DNA of 64,000 bases from Gallaecimonas pentaromativorans (GCF_003751625.1 NZ_RJUL01000008.1:143236-207235); one strand, 5' to 3'; positions 1 to 9,855 are shown, counted from the stretch's first letter. Program-made: numbers and translations. The notes: a model not told the origin generated them from the letters alone.

Positions 1-872
1 TGGGGCTGGGGAGCGAGGCTGTGGCCGGGCAGCCCTTTGCCGCGCGGCGGCGTCTTTACCTCATGGCACTAAAGCGCCTGGCGCTGCTGCTGGTATTTGG
101 GGTGCTCTACAACCACGGTTGGGGCAGTGGCTTGCCAGCCGAGTGGGGCGAGGTGCGTTACGCCTCGGTGCTGGGGCGCATTGGCCTTGCCTGGTTTGTG
201 GCGGCCATGCTGGTTTGGCATTGCCAGCCCAGAGTCTGGTTGGGAGTGGCCTTGACCATCTTGCTGGGCTACTGGGCGTTGCTGGCAGGACACCTGGATA
301 ACCCGGCCCTTACCCCCAATGCCTGGGTGGATGCCCACTTTTTGCCAGGCATTCATTACCATCAGATGCCTGCCGACCCCGAAGGGCTGCTCTCTACCTT
401 GCCGGCGGTGGTTAATGCGCTGTTAGGTGTGATGGCCGGGCGGCTGTTAAAAGGCGTCTTGCCACCCTGGCAAAAGGCAGCAAGGCTGGCGGCCATGGGG
501 TTTGGCCTGTTGCTGCTGGGGTATTTGTGGGCCCTGGTGTTGCCCCTGAATAAAACCCTCTGGACCTCCAGCTTCGTGCTGGTCACCAGCGGTTGGAGCG
601 CCTTGCTGTTGGCGCTGTTCTACGCCCTGATTGACGTGCTGCGCTTGCGCTGGCTGGGCTGGTTTTTTGCCGTTATCGGCGCCAACGCCATCGTGATTTA
701 TCTCGCCTCCAGCCTGGTGGACTGGCGTTATATCGCCAACAGCCTTCTTGGCCAGTGGATTGCGGCGCTGAGCCCGGCCGCCCAGCCCTTGGCGGCCGCT
801 TTGGCCTTGCTGGCGGTGCAATGGCTGGTGCTCGCCTGGCTTTACCGGCGGCAGATCTTTATCAAGGTCTGA
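1..872 (+). CDS. Membrane acyltransferase, NagX/HGSNAT-like (5' truncated)
   Basis: The reading frame is already open at the window edge, so the true start lies upstream; a GTG at 21 is internal. The visible ~290 residues hold about seven hydrophobic helices. Family-like blocks include a KR-rich stretch followed by LYNHGWG, a VRYASVLGRIGLAW segment, and the PEGLLSTLPAVVNALLGVMAG segment. These resemble the heparan-alpha-glucosaminide N-acetyltransferase/NagX (DUF5009-related) family, which moves acetyl groups across the inner membrane onto amino sugars. The N-terminal part of the family (a DALRGFDMFWI-like start with the active His) is outside the window. Substrate is not deducible here. Confidence 0.75.
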   Translation, partial: GLGSEAVAGQPFAARRRLYLMALKRLALLLVFGVLYNHGWGSGLPAEWGEVRYASVLGRIGLAWFVAAMLVWHCQPRVWLGVALTILLGYWALLAGHLDNPALTPNAWVDAHFLPGIHYHQMPADPEGLLSTLPAVVNALLGVMAGRLLKGVLPPWQKAARLAAMGFGLLLLGYLWALVLPLNKTLWTSSFVLVTSGWSALLLALFYALIDVLRLRWLGWFFAVIGANAIVIYLASSLVDWRYIANSLLGQWIAALSPAAQPLAAALALLAVQWLVLAWLYRRQIFIKV

Positions 873-990
873 GATAAGAAAATCTGGGGCAAAAGCGGCA
901 AAAAGACTGGCCTGAACATCACCGCCTTGTCATGGGGCTTTTTTACGCTGTGCGCAGTTGATTACCGATTGGCACTTTAAGGAGCCGTGC

Positions 991-1320
991 GTGAAAAAGT
1001 CCCTGCTTGCTTTAGCCTCTCTGCTGCTCTGTGGCCAGGCCCTGGCCGCCGATGTCTATTCAAACCAGGAGTATTGCGCCCTCAAGGGGGCGGTGTCCCA
1101 ACGCTACCTGGCCGCCTACGCTGGCAAGCTGGGGTATGCCCCCAGCCGCCAGGAATGCCGCCTGCTCAAGGCCAGTAATGTGACCGCCAGTAAAAATGCC
1201 TGGGATTTTCAGGGGAATAAGGCGCTGCAAGGTTCGGTAGTGAGGTTGCCGGTGGCGGTAGTGACCAAGCTGCGGGCCATGCCGCCCAAGGCGCGCGCCG
1301 AGGCGCTGTCAGCCCACTAA
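991..1320 (+). CDS. Small secreted protein of unknown function
   Basis: A 109-residue protein starting at a GTG (991) because an AAGGAG ribosome site lies at 979-984 and the next residues form a classic signal peptide (KK, then LLALASLLLCGQALA before AADV). An upstream TTG at 958 would put an unlikely charged stretch before the signal. The mature part has two Cys and is basic, with no motif I recognise. It is probably periplasmic. It stands alone between the acyltransferase and the convergent TIGR02444 gene. Confidence 0.7.
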   Translation: MKKSLLALASLLLCGQALAADVYSNQEYCALKGAVSQRYLAAYAGKLGYAPSRQECRLLKASNVTASKNAWDFQGNKALQGSVVRLPVAVVTKLRAMPPKARAEALSAH

Positions 1321-1330
1321 GGCCGCTGCC

Positions 1331-1747
1331 TCAAGGCAGCTGATAGAGCGCTTTTAACCGCGGCAGGTTCTTGGGACCTGCCGCTTTGTTTTTGGGGTAA
1401 TCCTGGGCGCTGCTGTCGCGGCCCACCAGGGCCATAAATTGGCGCTGGGCTTCGCGCTCCAGGCGCAGCTCCTGGGTTTTAAGCTCGTCATAATGGCGTT
1501 GGCTAACCTCGGCCTTAAGGCTGTGGCGCAGCGCCCGGTAAGGGGCCAGCCACTGGGCCTGGATGCGGCGGCTCTCAGCCAAAAGCGCCAGCCAAGTGGC
1601 TTGCTCCAGGTACAGCGCTTCTTCGTCCAGCCAAGCGGCCAGCAGGTAGAGGTTCACATCCAATTCGTGGCTTTGCTGCCAGGCCAGCAATTGCTTTTCC
1701 CATTGGGGGTAGACCAGCAGGCAGTAATCCCAGAAGGTCTCGCTCAT
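1331..1747 (-). CDS. TIGR02444/DUF2390 family protein
   Basis: A 138-residue cytoplasmic protein. The start FWDYCLLVYPQWEKQLLAWQ followed by LDVNLYLLAAWL matches the TIGR02444 family, whose function is unknown. Its start overlaps the stop of the upstream ABC-F gene by four bases (ATGA, 1744-1747), so the two are translationally coupled. The same pairing with yheS is common in gammaproteobacteria. It is Gln- and Leu-rich and likely all-helical. Confidence 0.88.
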   Translation of the reverse strand: MSETFWDYCLLVYPQWEKQLLAWQQSHELDVNLYLLAAWLDEEALYLEQATWLALLAESRRIQAQWLAPYRALRHSLKAEVSQRHYDELKTQELRLEREAQRQFMALVGRDSSAQDYPKNKAAGPKNLPRLKALYQLP

Positions 1748-3663
1748 GCAAACTGCTCCTCAAAGGCGCTGTCCAGGCCTTCGAGCTCTTCGGACAGGGT
1801 CATCCATTCCAACTCCACCGTTTCCAACTCGGCCCTGGCATCCCCTTGTTCTTTAAGGAGCCGGGTCAGCTCGGCCTTGTTGGCCGCTTCGTAGATATCA
1901 GCGTCCCCCAGGCGGCCTTCAATGGTGGCCAGCTTGTCACCGAGGCTCGCCATGGTTTTGTCGAGCTTTTCAATCTTTTGCTTAAGAGGCCGGGTTTTGG
2001 TGCGGTGCTCGGCTTCCAGGCGCTTGCGGTCTTTGCGGGACTGGGCCGAGTTGTCCTTGGCAGACACGGCATCGGCGTCGGCGTTGGCTACTTTTTCGCG
2101 GTCTTTTAGCCACTTGTGGTAATCGTCGAGATCGCCGTCAAAAGGCGCCACCTCGCCGTGGGACACCCGCAAGAAGGTGTCGGTGGTGGTGCGCAGCAGG
2201 TGGCGGTCGTGAGAAACGATGACCATGGCGCCGTCAAAATCCTGCAGGGCCAGGGTCAGCGCTTCGCGCATTTCCAAGTCAAGGTGGTTGGTGGGTTCGT
2301 CCAGCAGCAACAGGTTGGGGCGCTGCCAGACGATAAGGGCCAGGGCCAGGCGCGCCTTCTCGCCACCGGAGAAGGGGGCGATGGGGTCTAAGGCCTTGTC
2401 GCCACGAAAATCAAAATGGCCGAGAAAATCGCGCAGCTCTTGTTCGCGCACTTGCGGCGCCAGGCGCTGCAGGTGCAACAGCGCCGAGGCGCCCGCGTCC
2501 AGGTATTCCAGTTGATGCTGGGCAAAATAGCCCACCTTCAGGCCCTGGGCCGGTACCAGCTCGCCACGTTGCGGGGCAAGGCCGCCTGCCAGGAATTTAA
2601 TCAGGGTGGATTTACCGGCGCCGTTGGGGCCCAACAAGCCAATGCGCTCGCCGGGTTGTAGCCGCAGGCTGACGTTACTGAGGATTTGCTTGTCGCCGTA
2701 ACCCAGGCTCACTTTGTCGATGGCCAGCAGTGGCGAGGGCAGGGTGGCGGCGTTTTCAAAGACAAAGGAGAAAGGCGAGTCCACGTGGGCCGCTTGCAGC
2801 TCTTCCATCCGCTCCAGGGCTTTGATGCGGCTTTGGGCCTGGCGGGCCTTGGTGGCCTTGGCTTTGAAGCGGTCGATAAAGCTTTGCAGATGGGCGCGCT
2901 GGGTCTGCTGGCGCTCGAACATGGCTTGCTGCTGGGCCAGGCGTGCAGCGCGCTGGCGCTCGAAGCTCTCGTAGTTGCCGGTGTAGCTGTTGAGCTTCTG
3001 GTGCTCCACATGGCAAATGTGGGTGACCACATCGTCGAGGAAATCCCGGTCGTGGGAAATGAGCAGCAAGGTGCCTTTGTAGCTGGTCAGCCAGTCGGCC
3101 AGCCAGAACACCGCGTCCAAGTCCAAGTGGTTGGTGGGTTCGTCCAGCAGCAACAGATCCGAGGGGCAGATCAGCGCCTGAGCCAGGTTAAGGCGCATCC
3201 GCCAACCGCCCGAGAAGGATGACACCGCCCGCAGCTCGTCACCGCCGTTAAAGCCCAAACCGTGCATTAGGCTGCCTGCCCGGGCGCGAATGTCGTAGCC
3301 GCCGGCCTGCTCTATGTCGCCCATGATGCGGGCAATGGCGTCGCCATCGTTGTGCGCCTGGGCGGTGGCCAGTTTGGCCTCCAGGGCCCGATAGCGGGCG
3401 TCGCCGTCAATCACATAATCGATGGCGGGGCGCTCAAGGGCCGGGGTTTCCTGCTTGACCGAGGCAATGGTCCAGTTGGCGGGCAGTTTGACGTCGCCGC
3501 CGTCCACTTCCAGTTCGCCGCGCAGCAGCGCAAAGAGGGTGGATTTGCCGCAGCCATTGGCGCCTACCAGGCCCACCCGGTGGCCAGCGTGTACGGTGAG
3601 GGAGGCGCCGTCGAAGAGTTTCTGGCCGCCGCGGATCAATTGCAGGTCTTGAAGGTGTATCAT
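1744..3663 (-). CDS. yheS: ABC-F family ATPase YheS
   Basis: A 639-residue ABC-F protein with two ATPase halves and no membrane segments. Half one has Walker A GANGCGKST, signature FSGGW and Walker B LLLLDEPTNHLD. Half two has GPNGAGKST, FSGGEKARL and the same LLLLDEPTNHLD. The linker between them is the basic helical P-site tRNA interaction motif type. A charged coiled-coil tail follows, rich in K, E and R. ABC-F proteins act on the ribosome rather than in transport. Length and sequence fit the YheS clade. It diverges from yheV with only 53 bp between starts. Confidence 0.93.
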   Translation of the reverse strand: MIHLQDLQLIRGGQKLFDGASLTVHAGHRVGLVGANGCGKSTLFALLRGELEVDGGDVKLPANWTIASVKQETPALERPAIDYVIDGDARYRALEAKLATAQAHNDGDAIARIMGDIEQAGGYDIRARAGSLMHGLGFNGGDELRAVSSFSGGWRMRLNLAQALICPSDLLLLDEPTNHLDLDAVFWLADWLTSYKGTLLLISHDRDFLDDVVTHICHVEHQKLNSYTGNYESFERQRAARLAQQQAMFERQQTQRAHLQSFIDRFKAKATKARQAQSRIKALERMEELQAAHVDSPFSFVFENAATLPSPLLAIDKVSLGYGDKQILSNVSLRLQPGERIGLLGPNGAGKSTLIKFLAGGLAPQRGELVPAQGLKVGYFAQHQLEYLDAGASALLHLQRLAPQVREQELRDFLGHFDFRGDKALDPIAPFSGGEKARLALALIVWQRPNLLLLDEPTNHLDLEMREALTLALQDFDGAMVIVSHDRHLLRTTTDTFLRVSHGEVAPFDGDLDDYHKWLKDREKVANADADAVSAKDNSAQSRKDRKRLEAEHRTKTRPLKQKIEKLDKTMASLGDKLATIEGRLGDADIYEAANKAELTRLLKEQGDARAELETVELEWMTLSEELEGLDSAFEEQFA

Positions 3664-3716
3664 GTGCGGTCTACATCTGCCGTGATGTCGGCAATCCTAC
3701 TAGGTTGGAAGTCAGT

Positions 3717-3917
3717 ATGGCAAAGCGTCGTTTTATCGCCGGGGCCAAGTGCCCAGAGTGCGAGCAGCAGGACAGCATTCAGCTCATCATTGAAAACAAC
3801 GTCGAGCGCATTGAATGTGTTTCTTGCGGCTACAAGCAGACCCAGACCAGCCGCGACGCAGAAGGCGCCGCCAAGGGCGACAAGGAAAGCATCATCGGGC
3901 TGTTTAAACCCGAATAA
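3717..3917 (+). CDS. yheV: YheV family putative zinc ribbon protein
   Basis: A 66-residue protein beginning MAKRRFIAGAKCPECEQQD. Two CxxC pairs (CPEC and CVSC) form a predicted zinc ribbon, and the C-terminus is IIGLFKPE, typical of YheV/DUF2387. The ATG at 3717 is preferred over a TTG at 3705 because the conserved family start is MAKRRF. Biochemical role is unknown. It sits divergent from yheS and next to slyX, as in related genomes. Confidence 0.92.
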   Translation: MAKRRFIAGAKCPECEQQDSIQLIIENNVERIECVSCGYKQTQTSRDAEGAAKGDKESIIGLFKPE

Positions 3918-3940
3918 GGGCGCCTGCGGCGCCCTTTTCA
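3915..3940 (+). terminator. Rho-independent terminator of yheV
   Basis: Stem AAGGGCGCC / GGCGCCCTT with a three-base TGC loop, then a short T-run. It also lies just after the slyX stop on the opposite strand. Confidence 0.75.
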
Positions 3941-4144
3941 ATAATGGGGAGGCGGGGTTTCTTCATGCTCGCCGGCGATGTTGCTACCCGAGACCCCTTT
4001 GAGCTTCCTGGCCATCAGCGTCAGTTGTTCACGCTGCTTTTCCACCAGCCGCTGCAGGCTGGCCATCTCGTCCGACAGCTCCTGTAGGGCTATCTCTTGA
4101 AAGGCCAGGCGGCTCTCCAGATCGTTTAGGCGTTCATCACTCAT
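3938..4144 (-). CDS. slyX: SlyX family protein
   Basis: A 68-residue protein with a single heptad-like helix (residues ~1-48: LNDLESRLAFQEIALQELSDEM, then LVEKQREQLTLMARKLK) and a Pro/Glu tail ending PPPHY, the SlyX hallmark. Likely a coiled-coil oligomer. Its molecular function is not established. It overlaps the end of the WD40 lipoprotein gene by 8 bp and is cotranscribed with it. Confidence 0.93.
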   Translation of the reverse strand: MSDERLNDLESRLAFQEIALQELSDEMASLQRLVEKQREQLTLMARKLKGVSGSNIAGEHEETPPPHY

Positions 4145-5213
4145 GGGGTTTCTCCAGCGGCCAGGCTTCTAACAGGCCGGCGGAGCTTACCGAATAGACC
4201 CGGTCTCTGGCAAAGGCTGTTGCGTAAACCACCGCCGAGCGCGGCCCAAAGCCTTTGGATACCCCTACTTCGGTTTGCCACAGGCGCTGGCCGCTTTGGG
4301 TGTCCCACATGATGAGCTGGCGGCCGGGGCCACCGGTGAGCAGGCGGTTGCCGTCGCTGCTAAAACGGGCCGCGGTAAAGAGCTCTTGCTTGGCTTTGGT
4401 GACGAGGCGAGCCTTCACCTCGCCGGTGCGGATATCCCACACCACGGCATTGTTGTCGGCGTCGTCGGTAAAGGCGTAACGGCCGTCGTCGGTCATGGCC
4501 ACCAACACCACTCGGTTGCTGGCGTCAAACTTCCTGACCACCTGGCCGGTTTGGCTGTTCCACAAAAAGGCGCGGTGATCGTTGCCGCCAGACAGCACAT
4601 AAAGGCCGTTGCCGGACATGGCGATGGAGTTAACCTTCTCACTGTGGCCCAAAAATTCCAGGCGCCGGCCGGTAATGCGGTTGAAGTGGGTGACAACGCC
4701 GTCGGCCTGGGCATAGGCAATGAAGTTGCCGCCGCTTGATACCGCTATGTCGCGCAGGGTCTGTACCTGGCTGGTGCCGGGTTCGTCGATGCGGGGGCTG
4801 CCCCGATAGCTGCCGGCCTGCCAGTAGCCGAGGTTTTCACCATCATCGCTTTTCCAAAGGGCAATGCGGGTTTGGTCGGCCGTAACCAGGTAGTCGCCAT
4901 TGACTGAAAAACGGACCAGGGTGACCGGCAGCGGCTCGGCTGGTAGCCTGTCATCCGGCTTGTAGCCATCCCGGGTCAGGGCGGCTTTTGTTGGCGGCGC
5001 CACATTCATTTGCAACCTATAGCGCGGTTTGTTGTCTTTTAAACTCCAAACCACGACCCCCTCGGGATCGCCACTGATGGCGGCCAGTCCGGCCGGTACG
5101 CTGATGTCAGCGCCATAGGCACCGTTCCCCACCACTGGCCAGCTAGCCAGTGACTGAGGTTTGGGGCTGCAACCGAACAGCAGCACAACGCAAAATAAAA
5201 GGACTCTGGGCAT
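4137..5213 (-). CDS. WD40 repeat lipoprotein
   Basis: A 358-residue protein with a lipoprotein signal ([11 protein letters not shown], Cys at ~15) and a chain of WD40-type blades. Examples are [33 protein letters not shown] and LIMWDTQSG, each preceded by a GH/GD turn. A beta-propeller on the periplasmic side of a membrane is predicted. The partner protein is unknown. Genomic position between slyX and fkpA is a conserved arrangement in related marine gammaproteobacteria, suggesting an envelope role. No clear ribosome site precedes the ATG. Confidence 0.88.
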   Translation of the reverse strand: MPRVLLFCVVLLFGCSPKPQSLASWPVVGNGAYGADISVPAGLAAISGDPEGVVVWSLKDNKPRYRLQMNVAPPTKAALTRDGYKPDDRLPAEPLPVTLVRFSVNGDYLVTADQTRIALWKSDDGENLGYWQAGSYRGSPRIDEPGTSQVQTLRDIAVSSGGNFIAYAQADGVVTHFNRITGRRLEFLGHSEKVNSIAMSGNGLYVLSGGNDHRAFLWNSQTGQVVRKFDASNRVVLVAMTDDGRYAFTDDADNNAVVWDIRTGEVKARLVTKAKQELFTAARFSSDGNRLLTGGPGRQLIMWDTQSGQRLWQTEVGVSKGFGPRSAVVYATAFARDRVYSVSSAGLLEAWPLEKPHE

Positions 5214-5301
5214 AGATTTAATAATGCCGGAATTTGTGTTTAGTATAAGGACTTTATCAAAGACGGAAGGGGATGGCCCCTTTCACTTAAGGAGCATTTT
5301 T

Positions 5302-6096
5302 ATGAAACCCTGGTTCAAGCTGGCGGTGATCCCTGCCTTCGTTCTGGCAGTGACAGCCTGTCAACAAAAAGAAGAAAAAACCGACAAGGCCACCGACACA
5401 AAGGTTGAGCTGAAGTCCGATCAAGAGAAACAGGCTTACGCCATTGGTTCCAGCATTGCCGAGTACATCCGTACTACCATGGAAAAGCAGGAAGAACTGG
5501 GTATCAAGCTGGACAAAGAGCTGGTGATCGCCGGTTTTGAAGACGGCATCCACAACAAAGCCCAACTGGACGAAGACACCGTCAAGACCCAGCTCCAGGC
5601 CCTGGACAAAGCTGCTTCCGAGAAAATGGCCACCAAAGCCAAAGAAGAAGCTGACAAGAACAAAGCCGCCGGTGAGAAATACCTGGCTGAAAACGCCAAG
5701 AAAGACGGCGTGAAAGTCACCAAATCCGGCCTGCAGTACGAAGTGCTCAAGGAAGGTACCGGTGAGCATCCCAAGGCGACCGACCGCGTTACTGTTAACT
5801 ACAAAGGCACCCTGACTGACGGCACCCAGTTCGACAGCTCCTACGACCGTGGCGAGCCGATTACTTTCGCCCTGAACCGCGTTATCCCCGGCTGGACCGA
5901 AGGCGTACAGCTGATGACCGTGGGCTCCAAGTACCGCTTCGTGATCCCTGCCGACCTGGCCTATGGCGACCGCAACATGCAGACCATTCCCCCCAACTCC
6001 GTACTGGTGTTTGAAGTGGAACTGCTGGGCATCGACAAAGGCGACAAGGCCGACGAGTCCAAGGCTGAAAAGCCTAAAGCCGAAGCCAAAAAATAA
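5302..6096 (+). CDS. fkpA: FkpA-type peptidyl-prolyl cis-trans isomerase
   Basis: A 264-residue periplasmic FKBP. The ATG at 5302 follows TAAGGAG, and the signal ends in AVTAC, so the protein is probably a lipoprotein with acylated Cys. Residues ~35-140 are the Lys/Glu-rich helical dimerisation domain ([13 protein letters not shown]). Residues ~150-245 are the FKBP domain with [36 protein letters not shown] and IPADLAYGD. It folds envelope proteins as isomerase and chaperone. A Lys/Glu/Ala tail follows the domain. An ATG/GTG start further upstream would destroy the signal peptide. Confidence 0.95.
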   Translation: MKPWFKLAVIPAFVLAVTACQQKEEKTDKATDTKVELKSDQEKQAYAIGSSIAEYIRTTMEKQEELGIKLDKELVIAGFEDGIHNKAQLDEDTVKTQLQALDKAASEKMATKAKEEADKNKAAGEKYLAENAKKDGVKVTKSGLQYEVLKEGTGEHPKATDRVTVNYKGTLTDGTQFDSSYDRGEPITFALNRVIPGWTEGVQLMTVGSKYRFVIPADLAYGDRNMQTIPPNSVLVFEVELLGIDKGDKADESKAEKPKAEAKK

Positions 6097-6111
6097 GTTT
6101 CAAAGCTACCC

Positions 6112-6138
6112 AAAACCCGGCTTAGGCCGGGTTTTTTT
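6112..6138 (+). terminator. Rho-independent terminator of fkpA
   Basis: Nine-base stem AAACCCGGC / GCCGGGTTT with loop TTAG, followed by seven T. Confidence 0.92.
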
Positions 6139-6763
6139 ATGGTATTTCGCCTGGGGTTTAAGCTAGGGGTCTTGCGGGACGCTTTGAGGCGTTTTAGTTA
6201 AGGCTGGTAGCATAAACGGTCTTTCTTTAGTCTGATTTTTGCACGCTTTGGGCTTTAGTGGGTCTGTAACGAGAATGATCGTCTTTATTCGACATCAATC
6301 AACCCTCTGCCTTCACGAGCTAAACGTCCCTCCAACGCACTGCTGCTAAAGCAGCAACTCAAAACTCTCTTTAGAACCCGATGTCTTTGGGTCCTCTTTA
6401 TTTACAAATGTTAACTCTCTGTGTGTCTTATTTTACCGCTAAACCGCTTTCATAGAGGTGTCATGGTCGAAATTTGTACAATTCATGGCGTTTTTTGAAC
6501 AAGTTAAAAACCCATAGGAGGAGTGACAGCATTAAGGCCGATTCCTCATTCGAAAGGGGGTCATCCTATTTGTTAATGTAAGAATATGATTTTAAAGGGT
6601 TTTTTCTTTTTCTTGGTTGGCCTTTAATGGGCTTTGTTTGCTTTTTATTTCAATAAGTGTGATCAAGGTAGTGCATATGGGATTTTTATGTAAATTGCAT
6701 AATCATTCATGTTAAAAATGTCGTTGCTTGTGTTTCATTTTATGTCCAAGGGATGACTAAGCA
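6139..6763 (+). other. 625-bp AT-rich non-coding region before the TonB receptor
   Basis: No convincing gene. The stretch is much richer in A and T than its neighbours. It holds a perfect small hairpin (TGCTGC-TAAA-GCAGCA, 6341-6356) and a 14/19 match to the Fur consensus at 6271-6289, which is far (475 bp) from the next start. An AGGAGG-like site near 6517-6523 precedes a 17-codon GTG reading frame. T-rich tracts occur at 6590-6620. A long 5' leader, a small RNA or a remote control region are all possible. Confidence 0.6.
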
Positions 6764-9652
6764 ATGTTTACAACATCAAAACTAAGCCAGTCAGTAAGGC
6801 TGGCATTGTCTGTAGGTGCGCTGCTTTCATTTTCATCAACGGCTTTTGCTGCCGAAGAAAGTGCTGACAGCGAAACCAAAAACGTTGAACGTATCGAAGT
6901 AACCGGTTCGCGGATCCCGCAATCGGCCAACGTGGTCAGTTCAAGCCCTATTTCCCAGGTAACCGCCGAAGAATTTAAGCTGTCGGGCACGGTGCGGGTC
7001 GAGGATTTGATTAACGACCTGCCTCAGGTATTTGCCGGCCAGGCTTCTACCGACAGTAACGGTGCCACCGGTACCGCCACCATCTCACTGCGGGGTTTGG
7101 GTTCCCAACGGACCCTGGTTCTGATCAACGGCCGCCGCATGGTCATGGGTTCGCCTTTGGCTGGCGGTATCGCTGCTGACCTTAACCAAATCCCCGTGCA
7201 GCTGGTTAAGAAAGTGGAGCTGCTGACCGGTGGCGCGTCGGCAACCTATGGTTCAGACGCCGTGGCCGGTGTTGTCAACTTCATCATGGATGACGAGTTT
7301 GAAGGGGTGAAGGTTAACTACCAACACAGCTTCTACGACCATCATAATGACAGTGGCAATGACATCGCCCAGGCCAACCTGGACTCCGGCTTCCCGCTGG
7401 CTCCGAGCAATATTCGCGATGGCCATAGCAATGATTTCTCCATCGTCATGGGCGGCAACCTCGATGGCGGCAAAGGCAACATCACCGTTTATGCCACCCA
7501 CCGTAACATCGAAGCCGTAACCCAGAACAACCGCGACATCAGCGCCTGTGCCCTGCGTGGCCATGCCGGTGATTGGAGCTGCGGTGGTTCCGGTACCACC
7601 CCCGATGCCTATGTGTTTACCAATGATGGCAGCCTCGATGCCTTTGTCGACAACGGCCAGTTTGTTCCCTATGACGGCCGCGTATACAACTACGGGCCTC
7701 TGAACTACTTCCAGCGCCCTGATGAGCAGACCACCATGGGTGCCTTTGCTCATTACACCATCAACGATTACCTGGAGTTCTACAGCGAACTGGGTTACAT
7801 GAAGGATACGTCTGTTGCGCAGATCGCTCAGTCCGGCGCCTTCTTCGTTGATACCACCTTCAACTGTTCCAACCCGCTGCTCACCGCTGCCCAATACCAA
7901 GTGGCCTGTGCGGACCGCGGCCTGGGTGTGAACGACTCCTTTGACGTGACCATCGCCAAACGTAACGTGGAAGGCGGTCCTCGTCAGGATGACCTGCAAC
8001 ACATCAACCAGCGTTTTGTGTTTGGTGCCCGCGGCATCATCAATGACGACTGGAACTACGACGTGTCATTCAACTATGGCAACGTCAACATGACCGAGGT
8101 CTATCAAAACGACATGAGCAACAAGGCCATTGCCAATGCGCTCAACGTCATTGCCGACCCGGTAACTGGCCAGGCTGTCTGTGCCGGTAACGATCCTGAT
8201 TGTGTGCCCTGGGATATCTACAACCCCCAGAATATCACTCAGGACCAGCTTGATTACCTGACCCTGCCGCTCTACTCCAAGGGCGAAACCGTGCTGCGGG
8301 AGTTCAACGCCTACACTACTGGCGACCTGACCAACTACGGCATCAAAACCCCTTGGGCGACCCTGGGTCCGCAAGTGCTGCTGGGCTATACCCACCGCAG
8401 CGAGTCGCTGAGCTTTGATCCCGATAAAGGTTACGAGTCCGGTGACGGTGCTGGCCAAGGTGGCCCGGCCACTGCCGTAGACGGCTCCTTGACTGTAGAC
8501 GAGTACTACACCGAGGTCCGTGTGCCGCTGGTTGAAGATGTGCCTTTCGCAGACAACCTCAACCTGGACCTGGGTTATCGCTACTCCGATTACTCCACCA
8601 ATATCAATACCAACACCTATAAAGTGGCGCTGGGTTGGGACATCAACAGCCAAATCAAGCTGCGTGGTAGCTATCAGAAGGCTTCTCGTCACGCCAACAT
8701 CCGTGAGCTGTACGTCTCCACCGGTCTGGCACTGTTTGATTTGGATGAAGACCCCTGTTCTGGCGACACCCCTTCGGCAACGCTGGAGCAATGTGCCCGT
8801 ACCGGTGTTACCGCGGCCCAATACGGCAACATCATGAACAACCCGGCTGGTCAGTTTAACTACCTGCAAGGTGGTAACCCTGACCTCCAGCCTGAGCGTT
8901 CCAAAACCGTGTCCTTCGGTTTTGTGTATCGCCCCTCTTGGCTGGACGGCTTGGACTTCACCGTTGATTACTTCGATATTGACGTAAAAGACGCCATCAG
9001 CAACGTACCGCCCTCTTTCATCATTGACCAATGTCTGGCTACTGGTGACGCCACTTTCTGTGACGCCATCCACCGTAACGCCAATGGCTCACTGTGGCAG
9101 GGTTCTGGTACTTCAGCTGGCTATGTCTCTGCAACCAACATCAACATTGGGTATGAGAAGCGTACCGGTATCGACGTAAACAGCAACTATGTCACTGATT
9201 TGCCTGCTGGTTTGGGTACTCTGCACCTGAACTTGGTCGGTACTTACTACGACAAGTTTGAGAGTCAACCTGTGGTCGGTTATGACACCATCGAGTGTGC
9301 TGGTAAGTGGGGTGGTGACTGTGGTTCCCCGAACCCTGAGTGGTCTCACAACCTGCGTACCACCTGGGAAACTCCGTGGTTGGGTATGGCGCTGTCAGCC
9401 AACTGGCGTCACATCGGTAAGGTTGATGACTTGAACGAAGTTCAAAACATCAATGCTCAAAACTACATCGACCTGACTGCTCAGTTTGCAGTACTGGAAG
9501 GCGGCAAGATCACTCTGGGTGTGAACAACGCCTTCGATAGGAATGCTCCGGCCGTGTCCAGCAGCAGCACTGGCACCAACGGTAACACCTATCCCTCCAC
9601 CTACGACGCTCTGGGTCGCTACGTGTTCCTGGGTGTTGAATACACTTTCTAA
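6764..9652 (+). CDS. TonB-dependent receptor (large)
   Basis: A 962-residue outer-membrane receptor. Signal peptide residues 1-29 (LALSVGALLSFSSTAFA), then a TonB-box-like VERIEVTGSRI. The plug has VEDLINDLPQVFAGQ, TISLRGLGSQRTLVLINGRR and a block ending GSDAVAGVVNFIM. The barrel ends YVFLGVEYTF with terminal Phe. Several Cys pairs lie in extracellular loops (for example at 7860-7915 and 8756-8800). This long type without a siderophore-specific plug is common in Alteromonadales and often takes up glycans, peptides or vitamins. No metabolic neighbour identifies the substrate, and no good Fur box is close to the start. Confidence 0.93.
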   Translation: MFTTSKLSQSVRLALSVGALLSFSSTAFAAEESADSETKNVERIEVTGSRIPQSANVVSSSPISQVTAEEFKLSGTVRVEDLINDLPQVFAGQASTDSNGATGTATISLRGLGSQRTLVLINGRRMVMGSPLAGGIAADLNQIPVQLVKKVELLTGGASATYGSDAVAGVVNFIMDDEFEGVKVNYQHSFYDHHNDSGNDIAQANLDSGFPLAPSNIRDGHSNDFSIVMGGNLDGGKGNITVYATHRNIEAVTQNNRDISACALRGHAGDWSCGGSGTTPDAYVFTNDGSLDAFVDNGQFVPYDGRVYNYGPLNYFQRPDEQTTMGAFAHYTINDYLEFYSELGYMKDTSVAQIAQSGAFFVDTTFNCSNPLLTAAQYQVACADRGLGVNDSFDVTIAKRNVEGGPRQDDLQHINQRFVFGARGIINDDWNYDVSFNYGNVNMTEVYQNDMSNKAIANALNVIADPVTGQAVCAGNDPDCVPWDIYNPQNITQDQLDYLTLPLYSKGETVLREFNAYTTGDLTNYGIKTPWATLGPQVLLGYTHRSESLSFDPDKGYESGDGAGQGGPATAVDGSLTVDEYYTEVRVPLVEDVPFADNLNLDLGYRYSDYSTNINTNTYKVALGWDINSQIKLRGSYQKASRHANIRELYVSTGLALFDLDEDPCSGDTPSATLEQCARTGVTAAQYGNIMNNPAGQFNYLQGGNPDLQPERSKTVSFGFVYRPSWLDGLDFTVDYFDIDVKDAISNVPPSFIIDQCLATGDATFCDAIHRNANGSLWQGSGTSAGYVSATNINIGYEKRTGIDVNSNYVTDLPAGLGTLHLNLVGTYYDKFESQPVVGYDTIECAGKWGGDCGSPNPEWSHNLRTTWETPWLGMALSANWRHIGKVDDLNEVQNINAQNYIDLTAQFAVLEGGKITLGVNNAFDRNAPAVSSSSTGTNGNTYPSTYDALGRYVFLGVEYTF

Positions 9653-9672
9653 AACCACTCCCTGGTTTTTTT

Positions 9673-9702
9673 AAAGGGCCTTCATTTGAAGGCCCTTTTT
9701 TT
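9673..9702 (+). terminator. Rho-independent terminator of the large TonB receptor
   Basis: Stem AAAGGGCCTT with AAGGCCCTTT around CATTTG, followed by a T-run. Confidence 0.9.
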
Positions 9703-9756
9703 GCGCCGACATTGCCGAGCGGGCATTGTTTTACATCAGGAAAACCCATTGCACGC

Positions 9757-9775
9757 GATATTGATAATTATTATC
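9757..9775 (+). promoter_or_regulatory. Fur box
   Basis: GATATTGATAATTATTATC matches the 19-bp Fur consensus GATAATGATAATCATTATC at 17 of 19 positions. It lies 80 bp before the siderophore receptor ATG, so iron repression is expected. Confidence 0.88.
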
Positions 9776-9855
9776 ATGCCGAAAATTAACATTCCTTAAC
9801 CGGCGTGCTGGCCAACAGGTATTGGCAGCACTCCCTTTGCTCGAAAGGACTTGCC

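Noticed and set aside
6271..6289. Fur-like sequence (14/19) far upstream of the large TonB receptor
   Set aside because: It is 475 bp from the start codon and scores like a chance match in AT-rich DNA; noted only within the gap description.
6658..6673. TGTGA half-site resembling a CRP box before the large TonB receptor
   Set aside because: The second half reads TAGTG instead of TCACA, so the palindrome is not supported.
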